DNA of 64,000 nucleotides from contig CALWRA010000010.1 in NCBI GenBank assembly GCA_944383825.1, positions 38,391 through 102,390 of the forward strand, in the 5' to 3' direction. The notes under the pieces were generated by a model. The model had not been told where the DNA came from, made no database searches, and saw only the letters and a program-made list of their open reading frames with translations. Both the position numbers and the translations under genes were made by a program. Source of the DNA: an uncultured Acetatifactor sp. (GTDB lineage: Bacteria > Bacillota > Clostridia > Lachnospirales > Lachnospiraceae). Shown here in pieces: positions 1 to 8,643 of the stretch (the stretch's first letter is position 1; the number at the start of each line of letters is the position of its first letter).

Positions 1-143
1 TTCTCCCTCCCGTTTTCCTGTCCGTATAAGGCTGCGGCAAGGCTCTGCGTAATCGCCGGATTAAAAGCGCAGACCGCCACACCGGCGCAACTCAGCGTTA
101 AAATAATACAGATAATATAAAAAATTCTTTTCAGTGCTTTCAA
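1..143 (-). CDS. exported or membrane protein, N-terminal fragment
   Basis: Only the first 47 codons are inside the window; the rest lies before base 1. Translation from a TTG at 143 gives a short basic N-terminus (LKALKRIF), then a hydrophobic stretch of about 20 residues rich in I, L, C and V, so the protein is secreted or anchored in the membrane. A purine-rich site (AGGAAGGG) lies nine bases upstream of the TTG. The gene follows the DUF4015 gene by 33 bases on the same strand, so the two are probably co-transcribed. The mature part is not visible and no function can be assigned. Confidence 0.5.
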   Translation of the reverse strand, partial: MKALKRIFYIICIILTLSCAGVAVCAFNPAITQSLAAALYGQENGRE

Positions 144-176
144 CTTAAAATACCCTTCCTTTGTACTGATTCCTTC

Positions 177-1472
177 CTACGGCAAAAGTCCCTCTGCAGA
201 ATACCTGTTGGAAGCGTTCCACAATATCCACTCCCGATACCCCGCATCGTAAACAGCCTGAATCTGTTCCCTGATCTGCTTCCCCTCGTATGAAATATGG
301 CCTTCCACCCAGGTAGCGGTGAAAGCCTGCAGCCATGGCCGCACCTTTGCCCGTTCTTCCTCCGGTACTTGTGACAACTCTTCCACAGATCCTTCCAGAG
401 CCGCCAATACAGTTTCATAGGGCTGGGCATCCGGAACGGAAAGGCCAAATACATGATTGCCGTAATGGGAGGGATACACCATCGGGCAGAGCACATCGAC
501 TACTCTGCCAAGCTCCACGTAATCCTGCCCAACCTGTTCCACATCCACACTGCTGCCGATAATAGTACCGAATACATCCGCTGTAACAGGAATTCCTTTT
601 TCATGCAGTTTTTCTGCGGCATAAGACAGAAAGCCGGTAATAGCTTCCTTTTTTGGATACACCTGCATGTCCACCCCATAATCCGCTGCGTCCGCTTCCT
701 CTCCAATTGGAAAACGAACATAATCATACTGGATTTCATCAAACCCAATTTCCGCCGCCTCTAGAGCCACCTGGGTCAGATACTCCCATACGCCTTCCTG
801 ATAGGGATTTACCCAAGCCAGGCCGTAGGCGTCCGTCACGGGTGTTCCATCAGGCTTTTTCAGCGCAAGCTCAGGACTGCTTCCGGCAAGATACGGATCC
901 TTAAAGCAGACAATCCTTGCAATGGTATAAATACCGTGATCCTTAAGGATTCTCATCAGCCCCTCCATATCCTGTATGTAACCGACACAGGCTCCCATTT
1001 CCTGCGCCATGTCATAATCCATCTGCCAGGTAATGTTTCCCTCATCGTTCTTTACGTCAATGACCATGGCGTTCAGCTCCGTTTCGTCCAACAGTCTGAT
1101 TAAATCCTCCATTCCACTGCTTCCAGCCATTGGACCTGTCACATAGATTCCCTTTACCTCCGGACGCTCCTGATCGGTCTGGATGATTTCTTCCGCCTGC
1201 GTCTCGGTTTCTTCCGGATTTCCAATGGGCTCAGGCTGCAGCTGCGCGGGCTTCTGTTCCCCCTCTGTCAATTCTCCCGAAGCCCAAACCGCCTCTTCAC
1301 CTGCCGCCCCACCGATACGGCTGAAAATAAACATAAGCGTTCCTATCACCGCTGCCAGCGCAAAAAACGCCGCACACGCAAAAATGAGTCTCTTTCTTCT
1401 CCCTCTGTGACCGCTTCTTCTTATGTAACCACTCCTCCTCATTTCGACCTGTTTCATCCCTCTATATATCAT
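177..1472 (-). CDS. membrane-anchored DUF4015 glycoside hydrolase-like protein
   Basis: 431 residues. A basic N-terminus is followed by one membrane segment (about residues 30-50), then a low-complexity Glu/Gln/Pro linker to about residue 105. The rest matches the DUF4015 putative glycosidase family (TIM-barrel type): it opens with VKGIYVTGP and carries the conserved IDVKNDEGNI, ARIVCFKDP and IQYDYVRFP blocks. The acidic residues in the last block sit where catalytic acids of glycosidases usually lie. The predicted location is outside the membrane, acting on cell-wall or exogenous glycan; the substrate is unknown. The start is uncertain: Met1, Met6 and Met11 are all possible and none has an ideal ribosome site. 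Confidence 0.75.
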   Translation of the reverse strand: MIYRGMKQVEMRRSGYIRRSGHRGRRKRLIFACAAFFALAAVIGTLMFIFSRIGGAAGEEAVWASGELTEGEQKPAQLQPEPIGNPEETETQAEEIIQTDQERPEVKGIYVTGPMAGSSGMEDLIRLLDETELNAMVIDVKNDEGNITWQMDYDMAQEMGACVGYIQDMEGLMRILKDHGIYTIARIVCFKDPYLAGSSPELALKKPDGTPVTDAYGLAWVNPYQEGVWEYLTQVALEAAEIGFDEIQYDYVRFPIGEEADAADYGVDMQVYPKKEAITGFLSYAAEKLHEKGIPVTADVFGTIIGSSVDVEQVGQDYVELGRVVDVLCPMVYPSHYGNHVFGLSVPDAQPYETVLAALEGSVEELSQVPEEERAKVRPWLQAFTATWVEGHISYEGKQIREQIQAVYDAGYREWILWNASNRYSAEGLLP

Positions 1473-1548
1473 TTCTTTTATTTATTATAATATAAATACC
1501 GACTTTCCGAAAGAGCAATTTAAAATACATTTTATTCAGCTCTTTTAT

Positions 1549-1585
1549 TAAAATACAACGCTCTGTTCCAAAGAACAGAGCGTTG
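1549..1585 (-). terminator. intrinsic terminator downstream of ppdK
   Basis: A perfect 13-bp inverted repeat (1556-1585, loop of four bases) is followed on the minus strand by TATTTTAAT. It lies about 90 bases after the ppdK stop and before the DUF4015 gene. The plus-strand reading also ends in a T-run, so it could work in both directions. Confidence 0.8.
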
Positions 1586-1673
1586 CTTATTTTTTAAATT
1601 ATATCATCTTCATCTCATAATATTTTTCTCGCATGCCATATTACACAAATCCAACAGCCATGGATAGCCTGTC

Positions 1674-4304
1674 TTACTTGTTATTGAGCGCCGCCTGTGC
1701 CGCCGCCAATCTTGCAATAGGCACACGGAACGGTGAACAGGACACATAGTTCAAACCGATTTTGTGGCAGAATTCCACAGAAGAAGGATCTCCGCCGTGC
1801 TCACCGCAGATACCGCACTTTAATTCAGGGCGAGTCTTACGTCCCTTTTCAACCGCCATCTGTACAAGCTGTCCAACACCTGTCTGATCCAGTCTCGCAA
1901 AAGGATCGGACTCATAAATTTTCGCCTGATAATACGCATCCAAGAACTTTCCTGCATCGTCACGGGAGAAACCAAATGTCATCTGCGTCAGATCATTGGT
2001 TCCAAAGGAGAAGAATTCTGCTTCCTCCGCAATGGCGTCTGCTGTAAGGGCCGCACGGGGAATTTCGATCATCGTTCCGATATGATACTGAATATCGGAA
2101 TTTTTCTCTTTCTTCACCTGCTCTGCAGTTTCCACAACAATATCCTTTACAAACTTCAGCTCTTTCTTCTCTCCCACTAACGGAATCATAATCTCGGGAA
2201 CAATGTCGTATCCCTTCTCATTCTTCACCTCAATGGCCGCTTCCATAACGGCTCTGGTCTGCATCTTCGCAATTTCAGGATAAGTCACTGCCAGACGGCA
2301 ACCTCTGTGTCCCATCATGGGGTTAAACTCATGGAGAGAATCACATTTTGCCTTTACCTCTGCGACAGTCAGCCCCATGTCCTTCGCCAGCGCTGCAATA
2401 TCAGCGTCATCGGTGGGAACAAACTCATGGAGAGGCGGATCCAGATAACGCACGGTCATGGGCTTTCCTTCCAAAGTCTCATACATAGCCTTGAAGTCAG
2501 CCTTCTGGAACACAATCAGTTCATTTAATGCCGCCTCTCTCTGCTCAACAGTATCGGAAAGAATCATCTTACGGATCTTGGGAATTCTCTCCTCACCAAA
2601 GAACATATGCTCCGTACGGCACAGACCGATTCCCTCTGCGCCCAGTTTTACAGCGTTTGCTGTGTCATCCGGAGTATCCGCATTGGTGCGCACCTGAAGT
2701 TTTCTGAACTGATCCGCCCAAGCCATAATACGGCCAAAGTTGCCTCCTACGGATGCCTCTACCGTCTTAATGTCTCCCTTGTATATCTTACCGGTGCTTC
2801 CATCCAGGGAAATATAATCTCCTTCATGGAACTCATATCCGCCCAGTGAAAATACCTTTGCTTCCTCGTCAATCTTGATGTCGCCGCATCCGGATACACA
2901 GCAGGTTCCCATACCACGGGCAACCACTGCCGCATGGGAGGTCATTCCGCCGCGAACCGTCAGAATTCCTTCAGCTGCATGCATGCCTTCAATATCCTCA
3001 GGAGAGGTCTCCAGACGAACCAAAATAACCCTCTCTCCTCTGCCGCCCTTGCCGGCAGCTTTTGCTTCCTCAGCAGTAAAATACACCTTACCTGCAGCCG
3101 CTCCGGGAGACGCGGGAAGCGCAGAACCGATCACCTCGCCTGCTTTCAGTGCGTTCGCATCAAAGGTGGGGTGCAGAAGCTGATCCAAAGACTTCGCTTC
3201 AATACGGCAGACAGCCTCCTCAGGAGTAATCATGCCTTCATCTACCAAATCACAGGCAATGTTGATTGCCGCAGCCGCTGTTCTTTTTCCGCTTCTTGTC
3301 TGCAGGAAATACAGCCTGCCCTCCTCAATGGTAAACTCCATATCCTGCATGTCACGGTAATGCTTTTCCAGCTTATCTGCCAGCTCCATAAACTGCTTAT
3401 AGCAATCGGGAAGCTCCTTCTCCATCTGGCTGATATGCTGAGGCGTGCGCACACCTGCAACAACATCCTCGCCCTGAGCGTTAATCAAATATTCACCGAA
3501 AATACCCTTTGCGCCGGTTGCAGGATTACGGGTGAAGGCAACTCCCGTTCCGGAGGTCTCACCCTTATTTCCGAAAACCATACACTGTACATTTACTGCG
3601 GTACCCCAGTCGCCGGGAATATCATTCATACGTCTGTACACAATGGCGCGGGGATTGTCCCATGAACGGAATACGGCCTTCACGGCGCCCATAAGCTGTT
3701 CTCTGGGATCCTGAGGGAATTCCTCTCCATTCATGGCATCTTTATATACTGCTTTGAATTTATCAGCCAGAACCTTCAGGTCTTCTGCTGTCAAATCCGT
3801 ATCAAAATGAACGCCCTTTTCCTCTTTCATCTCATCGATGATTTTCTCAAAAAAGGACTTGGGAACCTCCATAACCACATCGGAATACATCTGAATAAAA
3901 CGACGGTAGGAATCATATGCAAATCTGGGATTTCCCGTTTTTTTCGCAAATCCTTCCACTGCCACATCGTTCAGGCCAAGATTCAGGATAGTATCCATCA
4001 TACCGGGCATGGATGCTCTGGCGCCGGAACGGACCGAAACAAGCAGAGGATCTTCCGTGTCGCCGAATTTTTTACCCATCAGCTCTTCCAAATCAGCCAG
4101 ACACTCGAAAATCTGGTTCTTGATTTCATCGGAAATCTGCTTTCCGTTTTCGTAATAATCCGTGCAGGCCTCTGTGGTAACAGTAAAGCCCTGAGGGATC
4201 GGCAGGCCAAGATTGGTCATTTCCGCAAGATTAGCCCCTTTGCCGCCAAGAAGATTTCTCATGCCGGCATTTCCCTCTTTGAATTTGTAGACCCATTTTT
4301 TCAT
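1674..4304 (-). CDS. ppdK: pyruvate, phosphate dikinase
   Basis: 876 residues, the usual length for bacterial PPDK. It interconverts pyruvate + ATP + Pi with phosphoenolpyruvate + AMP + PPi in the cytoplasm; clostridia often use it for PPi-linked glycolysis. The order is the N-terminal ATP-grasp nucleotide domain (GGKGANLAEM near residue 22), the swivelling phosphohistidine domain with GGMTSHAAVVARGMG (catalytic His near residue 455), and a C-terminal PEP/pyruvate TIM barrel (FGTNDLTQMTFGFSRDD, then CGICGEHGGDP with the catalytic Cys). AGGGAG lies ten bases before the ATG. It is transcribed alone, from a near-consensus promoter to a hairpin terminator. Confidence 0.98.
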   Translation of the reverse strand: MKKWVYKFKEGNAGMRNLLGGKGANLAEMTNLGLPIPQGFTVTTEACTDYYENGKQISDEIKNQIFECLADLEELMGKKFGDTEDPLLVSVRSGARASMPGMMDTILNLGLNDVAVEGFAKKTGNPRFAYDSYRRFIQMYSDVVMEVPKSFFEKIIDEMKEEKGVHFDTDLTAEDLKVLADKFKAVYKDAMNGEEFPQDPREQLMGAVKAVFRSWDNPRAIVYRRMNDIPGDWGTAVNVQCMVFGNKGETSGTGVAFTRNPATGAKGIFGEYLINAQGEDVVAGVRTPQHISQMEKELPDCYKQFMELADKLEKHYRDMQDMEFTIEEGRLYFLQTRSGKRTAAAAINIACDLVDEGMITPEEAVCRIEAKSLDQLLHPTFDANALKAGEVIGSALPASPGAAAGKVYFTAEEAKAAGKGGRGERVILVRLETSPEDIEGMHAAEGILTVRGGMTSHAAVVARGMGTCCVSGCGDIKIDEEAKVFSLGGYEFHEGDYISLDGSTGKIYKGDIKTVEASVGGNFGRIMAWADQFRKLQVRTNADTPDDTANAVKLGAEGIGLCRTEHMFFGEERIPKIRKMILSDTVEQREAALNELIVFQKADFKAMYETLEGKPMTVRYLDPPLHEFVPTDDADIAALAKDMGLTVAEVKAKCDSLHEFNPMMGHRGCRLAVTYPEIAKMQTRAVMEAAIEVKNEKGYDIVPEIMIPLVGEKKELKFVKDIVVETAEQVKKEKNSDIQYHIGTMIEIPRAALTADAIAEEAEFFSFGTNDLTQMTFGFSRDDAGKFLDAYYQAKIYESDPFARLDQTGVGQLVQMAVEKGRKTRPELKCGICGEHGGDPSSVEFCHKIGLNYVSCSPFRVPIARLAAAQAALNNK

Positions 4305-4359
4305 GCTTTTTTGTCTCCCTTTTTAATTAGTAACCTAACCTAAGTTTAAGTACTTGGAT

Positions 4360-4388
4360 ATTGTAACAATCTGCCAATGGAATATCAA
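4360..4388 (-). promoter_or_regulatory. sigma-A promoter of ppdK
   Basis: On the minus strand TTGATA (4388-4383), a 17-base spacer and TACAAT (4365-4360) lie 55-85 bases before the ppdK start codon. One mismatch in each hexamer and ideal spacing support it. Confidence 0.7.
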
Positions 4389-4486
4389 GACGAATTTGAC
4401 AATTTTTTGACACACCAAAAATTTTCGTCTATTTTGTACAAATTTTTAGTTTTTAATATGTCAATTTAGTATAGTACTATCTTGCT

Positions 4487-4534
4487 ATGTAAACACTTAC
4501 GCTTGTGAGTTCACACAAATGTAAGCATTTACAT
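4487..4534. promoter_or_regulatory. 48-bp dyad made of two cre-like boxes upstream of ppdK
   Basis: ATGTAAACACTTAC (4487-4500) and GTAAGCATTTACAT (4521-4534) form a 14-bp inverted repeat with two G:U-compatible mismatches, and TTGTG/CACAA repeat inside it. Each arm also resembles a CcpA cre box: TGTAAGCATTTACA at 4520-4533 fits TGWAARCGYTWWCW at 13 of 14 positions, and 4488-4501 at 12 of 14. The box centres are 32 bp apart, about three helical turns. The element lies about 100 bp upstream of the ppdK promoter and just after the GDPD stop codon. It could be an operator or an RNA hairpin; no U-run follows, so it is a poor terminator. Confidence 0.5.
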
Positions 4535-4535
4535 T

Positions 4536-5405
4536 TTAAAAAGAAGCACCATTGAGTGCATTTCTGGCGCCACAATCCGTTTTCGGAAGGAAGCTGTCAA
4601 AAATGAAAATATCAAAATTTCTTCTTGCTCTTTGAAGCTCCTCCTCACTTTTTACAGTCCATGCTGCAGCCGTAGCCTTGTACAATTCATGGCACAGTCT
4701 CCTTGACAGTATATTCGGATATTTATGATTATATGCGATAAAATCAGGTTTTCCCAGCCAGTTGAAGCACAGATTCTGGAGCAGGAAATAAAGAACGCCC
4801 GAATATTCTCCTTCTCTGAGAAATCCATCGGAAAGCTGTCCCCTCACAATATCCTTTCTGTTTCTGCGGTACCACAAGACTCCCAGGGGATGAAAGGATT
4901 CCATGCAATACTTTCCCTGATATGCCGAAAGCAGCCTGTCCGCCTCCCTGCAAAGGGACAAATCAAAACGCTCAATCTTAAATTCCACAATCAGAGGAAC
5001 TCTTCCGTTCACCATTTTCAGCACATCCTCCAGCCGTGGAATGTACTCGCCGGACCCACACAGGCTAAACCGGCTCAGTTCCTCCCATGTGTAGTCGCTT
5101 ACCTTCCCCGGACAGCCACAGATTCTTTTCAGGGTAAAATCGTGAAACACCACCGGCACCCTGTCTCTGGACAGCTGGATGTCCAATTCGATTCCAAATC
5201 CCGCTTCCACTGCTTTCTCAAAAGCCCTCATGGAGTTTTCCGGGGCGTCGGATTTGTTGTCGTGAAGACCTCTGTGAGCATACAGCCACTGTTTGAAATA
5301 ATCCGTATCCGGCCTGCCCGGCATTCTGGGCATAATCATCAAAAAATAAAGAAGAGTTCCAAGCAGCAGAGCCCCAAGAAAAACCGTAATTCCTATAATG
5401 TACAT
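4536..5405 (-). CDS. membrane-anchored glycerophosphodiester phosphodiesterase family protein
   Basis: 289 residues. One N-terminal membrane segment (residues 3-25) precedes a GDPD-type TIM barrel with the family hallmarks: AHRGLHDN (first catalytic His), PENSMRAFEKA, GIELDIQLSRD (metal-binding Glu and Asp) and VVFHDFTL (second His). The family hydrolyses glycerophosphodiesters to glycerol 3-phosphate and an alcohol. The anchor suggests action at the membrane, perhaps on lipid or teichoic-acid-derived material. It follows an MFS transporter gene by 76 bases on the same strand, so a diester uptake-and-cleavage pair is possible but not shown. Confidence 0.85.
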   Translation of the reverse strand: MYIIGITVFLGALLLGTLLYFLMIMPRMPGRPDTDYFKQWLYAHRGLHDNKSDAPENSMRAFEKAVEAGFGIELDIQLSRDRVPVVFHDFTLKRICGCPGKVSDYTWEELSRFSLCGSGEYIPRLEDVLKMVNGRVPLIVEFKIERFDLSLCREADRLLSAYQGKYCMESFHPLGVLWYRRNRKDIVRGQLSDGFLREGEYSGVLYFLLQNLCFNWLGKPDFIAYNHKYPNILSRRLCHELYKATAAAWTVKSEEELQRARRNFDIFIFDSFLPKTDCGARNALNGASF

Positions 5406-5481
5406 TCCTACACCCCTTATCCGTTTCGTTGGACGTCCATTTCATTATGCTTCGGCCGTTTCCATATTTTAAGCCTGGAAA

Positions 5482-6792
5482 TTAGTCTTCAACATCAAAA
5501 TTTTCCAGAACACTCTTCTTTCGCTCAGGCCTCACATCTCCGTGCCGCACCTGCGTCATTGTCACAAAAGCCATTAGAGAGAAAACAAAAGCGTAAGGAA
5601 ACAGCGTCCCATATGACACATTTTCCAGCAAAAATCCGGAGAGGACAGGCGTTATGATCTGAGCTGTCATGGAAAAGGTATAATAGGTTCCGGTAAATTT
5701 ACCGATGTGTCCTCCCTTCCCCATCTCCACAACCATAGGGTAAGAATTTACGTTGATTGCCGCCCAGGCCACGCCGATCAAGGCAAAAGCCACATTGATC
5801 AGAGGGTGATACCGCACCGCAAAAACAGCGCTGGCATAGCAGGCGGCCATAAGAAGCACGCCGCCCATAATGGTTTTTTTCCGCCCAAGTCTTGCCGATA
5901 AATTTCCAATAGGAATATAGCTCAAAATAGCAGCCACCGTTGCCACCATCAGACAGTCTGCAAAGCTGCCTCCCTCCATTCCCCAGACAACTCTGGTATA
6001 TCTGGAAAACGCCGTTGTAACTGCATTATATGCCGTAAACCAGAGGAAAACTGAGACCAGCATAAATATCATGCTGTGCTTCACCGCAGAAGGAAGCGCC
6101 TCTTTTGGTGCCTCCCCTCCGTGATCCAGATGGACTTCTATTCCTTCTTTATCTTTACCGCCTTCTCCCTTCTCAGCAAGCAGCGCTGCTCTCAGCCTGT
6201 TTTCCCGGACAGTGACAAGCAGGATTCCCACTGCCAGCGCCATAAGGGCAGCTATGCTGATAAACAGAGGAAAATAATCAGGTCTCTCGCCCTCCCCCAC
6301 CAAAAATCTGATCATAATCAAAGCGTAGACGCCGCCAATGGCACCCATCAGATTGATCACCGCATTGGCCCTGCTTCTTAAGTGACTGGGAGTCAGGTCA
6401 GGCATCAGGGCAACGGCCGGAGAACGGTAAAGCCCCATGGCCAGCAAAGCTCCAAACAACGCGCCCATAAAAAGCGGTAAGTTCCCGTTTCTGTCTGCCG
6501 CCGGCAAAAGCATCATAAAAATTATGGCAAGAACGGTTCCACACAAAATAAAAGGCGTCCTCTTTCCCAGGCCGGTCTCCACCTTATCGGAAAAAGAACC
6601 GAATACCGGAAGCAGAATCAGCGCCAATACATTGTCAAGAGCCATAAGCGTCCCCGTAGCCGTTTCTCCCAGCCCAAAGGAATTCTGAAGCATTAAGGGA
6701 ATCATATTGTCATACATCTGCCAGAAAGCGCAGATGCTTAAAAATGCCATTCCTATGAAAAATGTTCTTCTGTAATTTAATTTCGTCCGCAT
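5482..6792 (-). CDS. MFS transporter (12 TM)
   Basis: 436 residues with twelve predicted membrane segments and a charged central loop (about residues 205-235). The N-terminal half carries GSFSDKVETGLGKRTPFI between the second and third segments, the arrangement seen in glycoside/sucrose-type carriers of the GPH and SLC45 groups. LSARLGRKKTIMGG in the second half is the repeat of the MFS loop motif. The substrate is unknown; the adjacent phosphodiesterase hints at a glycerophospho- or glycoside compound. AAAGGAGG lies six bases before the ATG. It is divergent from the ABC-F gene. Confidence 0.8.
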   Translation of the reverse strand: MRTKLNYRRTFFIGMAFLSICAFWQMYDNMIPLMLQNSFGLGETATGTLMALDNVLALILLPVFGSFSDKVETGLGKRTPFILCGTVLAIIFMMLLPAADRNGNLPLFMGALFGALLAMGLYRSPAVALMPDLTPSHLRSRANAVINLMGAIGGVYALIMIRFLVGEGERPDYFPLFISIAALMALAVGILLVTVRENRLRAALLAEKGEGGKDKEGIEVHLDHGGEAPKEALPSAVKHSMIFMLVSVFLWFTAYNAVTTAFSRYTRVVWGMEGGSFADCLMVATVAAILSYIPIGNLSARLGRKKTIMGGVLLMAACYASAVFAVRYHPLINVAFALIGVAWAAINVNSYPMVVEMGKGGHIGKFTGTYYTFSMTAQIITPVLSGFLLENVSYGTLFPYAFVFSLMAFVTMTQVRHGDVRPERKKSVLENFDVED

Positions 6793-6902
6793 AAAGCCTC
6801 CTTTGGAATTAATTTATTTTAATTCAATTCTTCGATAATGTCAACGCTGTGCACAATCTCCGACCCAGCCCTGGGAAATCCCTTTAAATTTGCGCATTTT
6901 AC

Positions 6903-6930
6903 TTGCATTTTCCGGCTATTTCTGTAAAAT
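6903..6930 (+). promoter_or_regulatory. probable promoter of the ABC-F gene
   Basis: TTGCAT (6903-6908), a 16-base spacer and TAAAAT (6925-6930). The expected transcript start near 6937 is upstream of the preferred ABC-F start at 7001 and rules out the longest reading frame. Confidence 0.5.
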
Positions 6931-7000
6931 AGGAAACGGTGGGTTTTTTATGCCCCGCAGACATTCTTCAATATATGAAAATAAGGAAAGGTTTGAAAAA

Positions 7001-8638
7001 ATGATCAGTGCAAACAATGTAACGTTGCGAATCGGCAAAAAAGCGTTATTTGAGGACGTAAATATCAAGTTTACAGAGGGAAACTGCTACGGATTAATCG
7101 GTGCCAACGGCGCCGGCAAATCCACCTTTTTAAAAATTCTATCCGGTCAGCTTGAAACCACACGGGGAGACGTTTCTATCACCCCCGGTCAGCGTCTGTC
7201 CGTGCTGGAGCAGGATCACTTCAAATATGACGATCAGGCGGTCATGGACACCGTTATCATGGGCAACCAGCGGCTCTATCAGATTATGAAAGAAAAAGAA
7301 GCCATCTATGCAAAAGAGGATTTCAGCGATGAGGACGGTATACGGGCCAGCGAGCTGGAGGCGGAATTTGCGGAGATGGACGGCTGGGAGGCGGAGTCAA
7401 ACGCCGCCATGTTATTAAACGGTCTGGGAGTAGACACCGAATATCATTATTCCATAATGAAGGATCTTGACGGCAGCCTGAAAGTCAAGGTGCTTCTGGC
7501 CAAGGCTCTTTTCGGCAACCCCGACATTCTGCTTTTGGATGAGCCCACCAACCATCTGGATCTGGATGCCATTGCATGGCTGGAGGATTTTCTCATTGAT
7601 TTTGAAAACACTGTGATTGTAGTTTCCCATGACCGTTATTTCCTCAATAAGGTCTGCACGCATATCGCGGATATCGATTACGGCAAAATTCAGCTTTACG
7701 CAGGCAACTACGATTTCTGGTATGAATCCAGTCAGCTTCTTATCCGCCAGATGAAGGAGGCCAATAAGAAAAAGGAAGAGAAAATCAAGGAGCTGCAGGA
7801 ATTTATTTCCCGTTTCTCTGCCAACGCTTCCAAGTCCAAGCAGGCCACCTCAAGAAAACGCGCTCTGGAAAAAATCCAGCTGGACGAAATACGTCCCTCC
7901 AGCAGAAAATATCCCTACATTGATTTCAGACCGGACCGCGAAATTGGCAACGAGGTACTGACGGTCGAGCATTTATCAAAAACCATCGGCGGGGAAAAGG
8001 TACTGGATGATCTCTCCTTTATTGTAGGACACGACGACAAGATTGCTTTTGTGGGGAGCAACGAGCTTGCCAAGACCACATTATTCCAGATTTTGGCCGG
8101 TGAAATGGAACCGGATGAGGGAAGTTATAAGTGGGGCGTCACCACTTCTCAGGCATATTTTCCCAAGGACAGCACTGCTGAATTTGACAACGACCTGACC
8201 ATCGCAGACTGGCTTACAGGCTACTCCCCCGTCAAGGACGCCACCTATGTGAGAGGCTTTCTTGGACGTATGCTCTTTGCAGGTGAGGATGGCGTGAAAA
8301 AAGTACGGGTGCTTTCCGGAGGGGAAAAGGTACGCTGTCTTTTGTCCAAGATGATGATCAGCGGGGCAAACTGTCTGATTTTAGACGAGCCCACCAATCA
8401 TCTGGACATGGAGTCCATTACCGCTCTGAACAACGGACTGATTAAGTTTCCGGGCGTAGCTCTCTTCTCCTGCCACGACCATCAATTTGTGCAAACTACG
8501 GCTAACCGCATTATGGAGCTGCTTCCCGGCGGAGGGCTAATTGATAAAATTACCACCTACGACGAATATCTGGCTAACGACGAGATGGCCAGAAAACGCA
8601 CTGTTTTCACAGCCAACAAAGAAGACGACGAGGATTGA
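7001..8638 (+). CDS. ABC-F family ATPase (YkpA/YbiT-like)
   Basis: 545 residues when started at the ATG at 7001, which has AAGGAAAGG nine bases upstream and matches the usual N-terminus of the subgroup. Two nucleotide-binding domains without membrane segments mark it as ABC-F, soluble proteins that act on ribosomes. Domain 1 has GANGAGKS (34-41) and LLLDEPTNHLD, but LDGS (156-159) where LSGG is expected. Domain 2 has GSNELAKT (352-359) in place of a canonical Walker A, but a good LSGGEK and LILDEPTNHLD. An Arg/Lys-rich linker separates them. Housekeeping translation-factor ATPase is likelier than antibiotic protection. The PHP-HAD gene follows directly. Confidence 0.9.
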   Translation: MISANNVTLRIGKKALFEDVNIKFTEGNCYGLIGANGAGKSTFLKILSGQLETTRGDVSITPGQRLSVLEQDHFKYDDQAVMDTVIMGNQRLYQIMKEKEAIYAKEDFSDEDGIRASELEAEFAEMDGWEAESNAAMLLNGLGVDTEYHYSIMKDLDGSLKVKVLLAKALFGNPDILLLDEPTNHLDLDAIAWLEDFLIDFENTVIVVSHDRYFLNKVCTHIADIDYGKIQLYAGNYDFWYESSQLLIRQMKEANKKKEEKIKELQEFISRFSANASKSKQATSRKRALEKIQLDEIRPSSRKYPYIDFRPDREIGNEVLTVEHLSKTIGGEKVLDDLSFIVGHDDKIAFVGSNELAKTTLFQILAGEMEPDEGSYKWGVTTSQAYFPKDSTAEFDNDLTIADWLTGYSPVKDATYVRGFLGRMLFAGEDGVKKVRVLSGGEKVRCLLSKMMISGANCLILDEPTNHLDMESITALNNGLIKFPGVALFSCHDHQFVQTTANRIMELLPGGGLIDKITTYDEYLANDEMARKRTVFTANKEDDED

Positions 8639-8643
8639 GGATT

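Noticed and set aside
1556..1585. Perfect palindrome considered as an operator
   Set aside because: The T-run and position after ppdK fit a terminator better.
2934..3665. 243-codon plus-strand frame inside ppdK
   Set aside because: Antisense to a conserved domain of ppdK, with no start signals or recognisable product.
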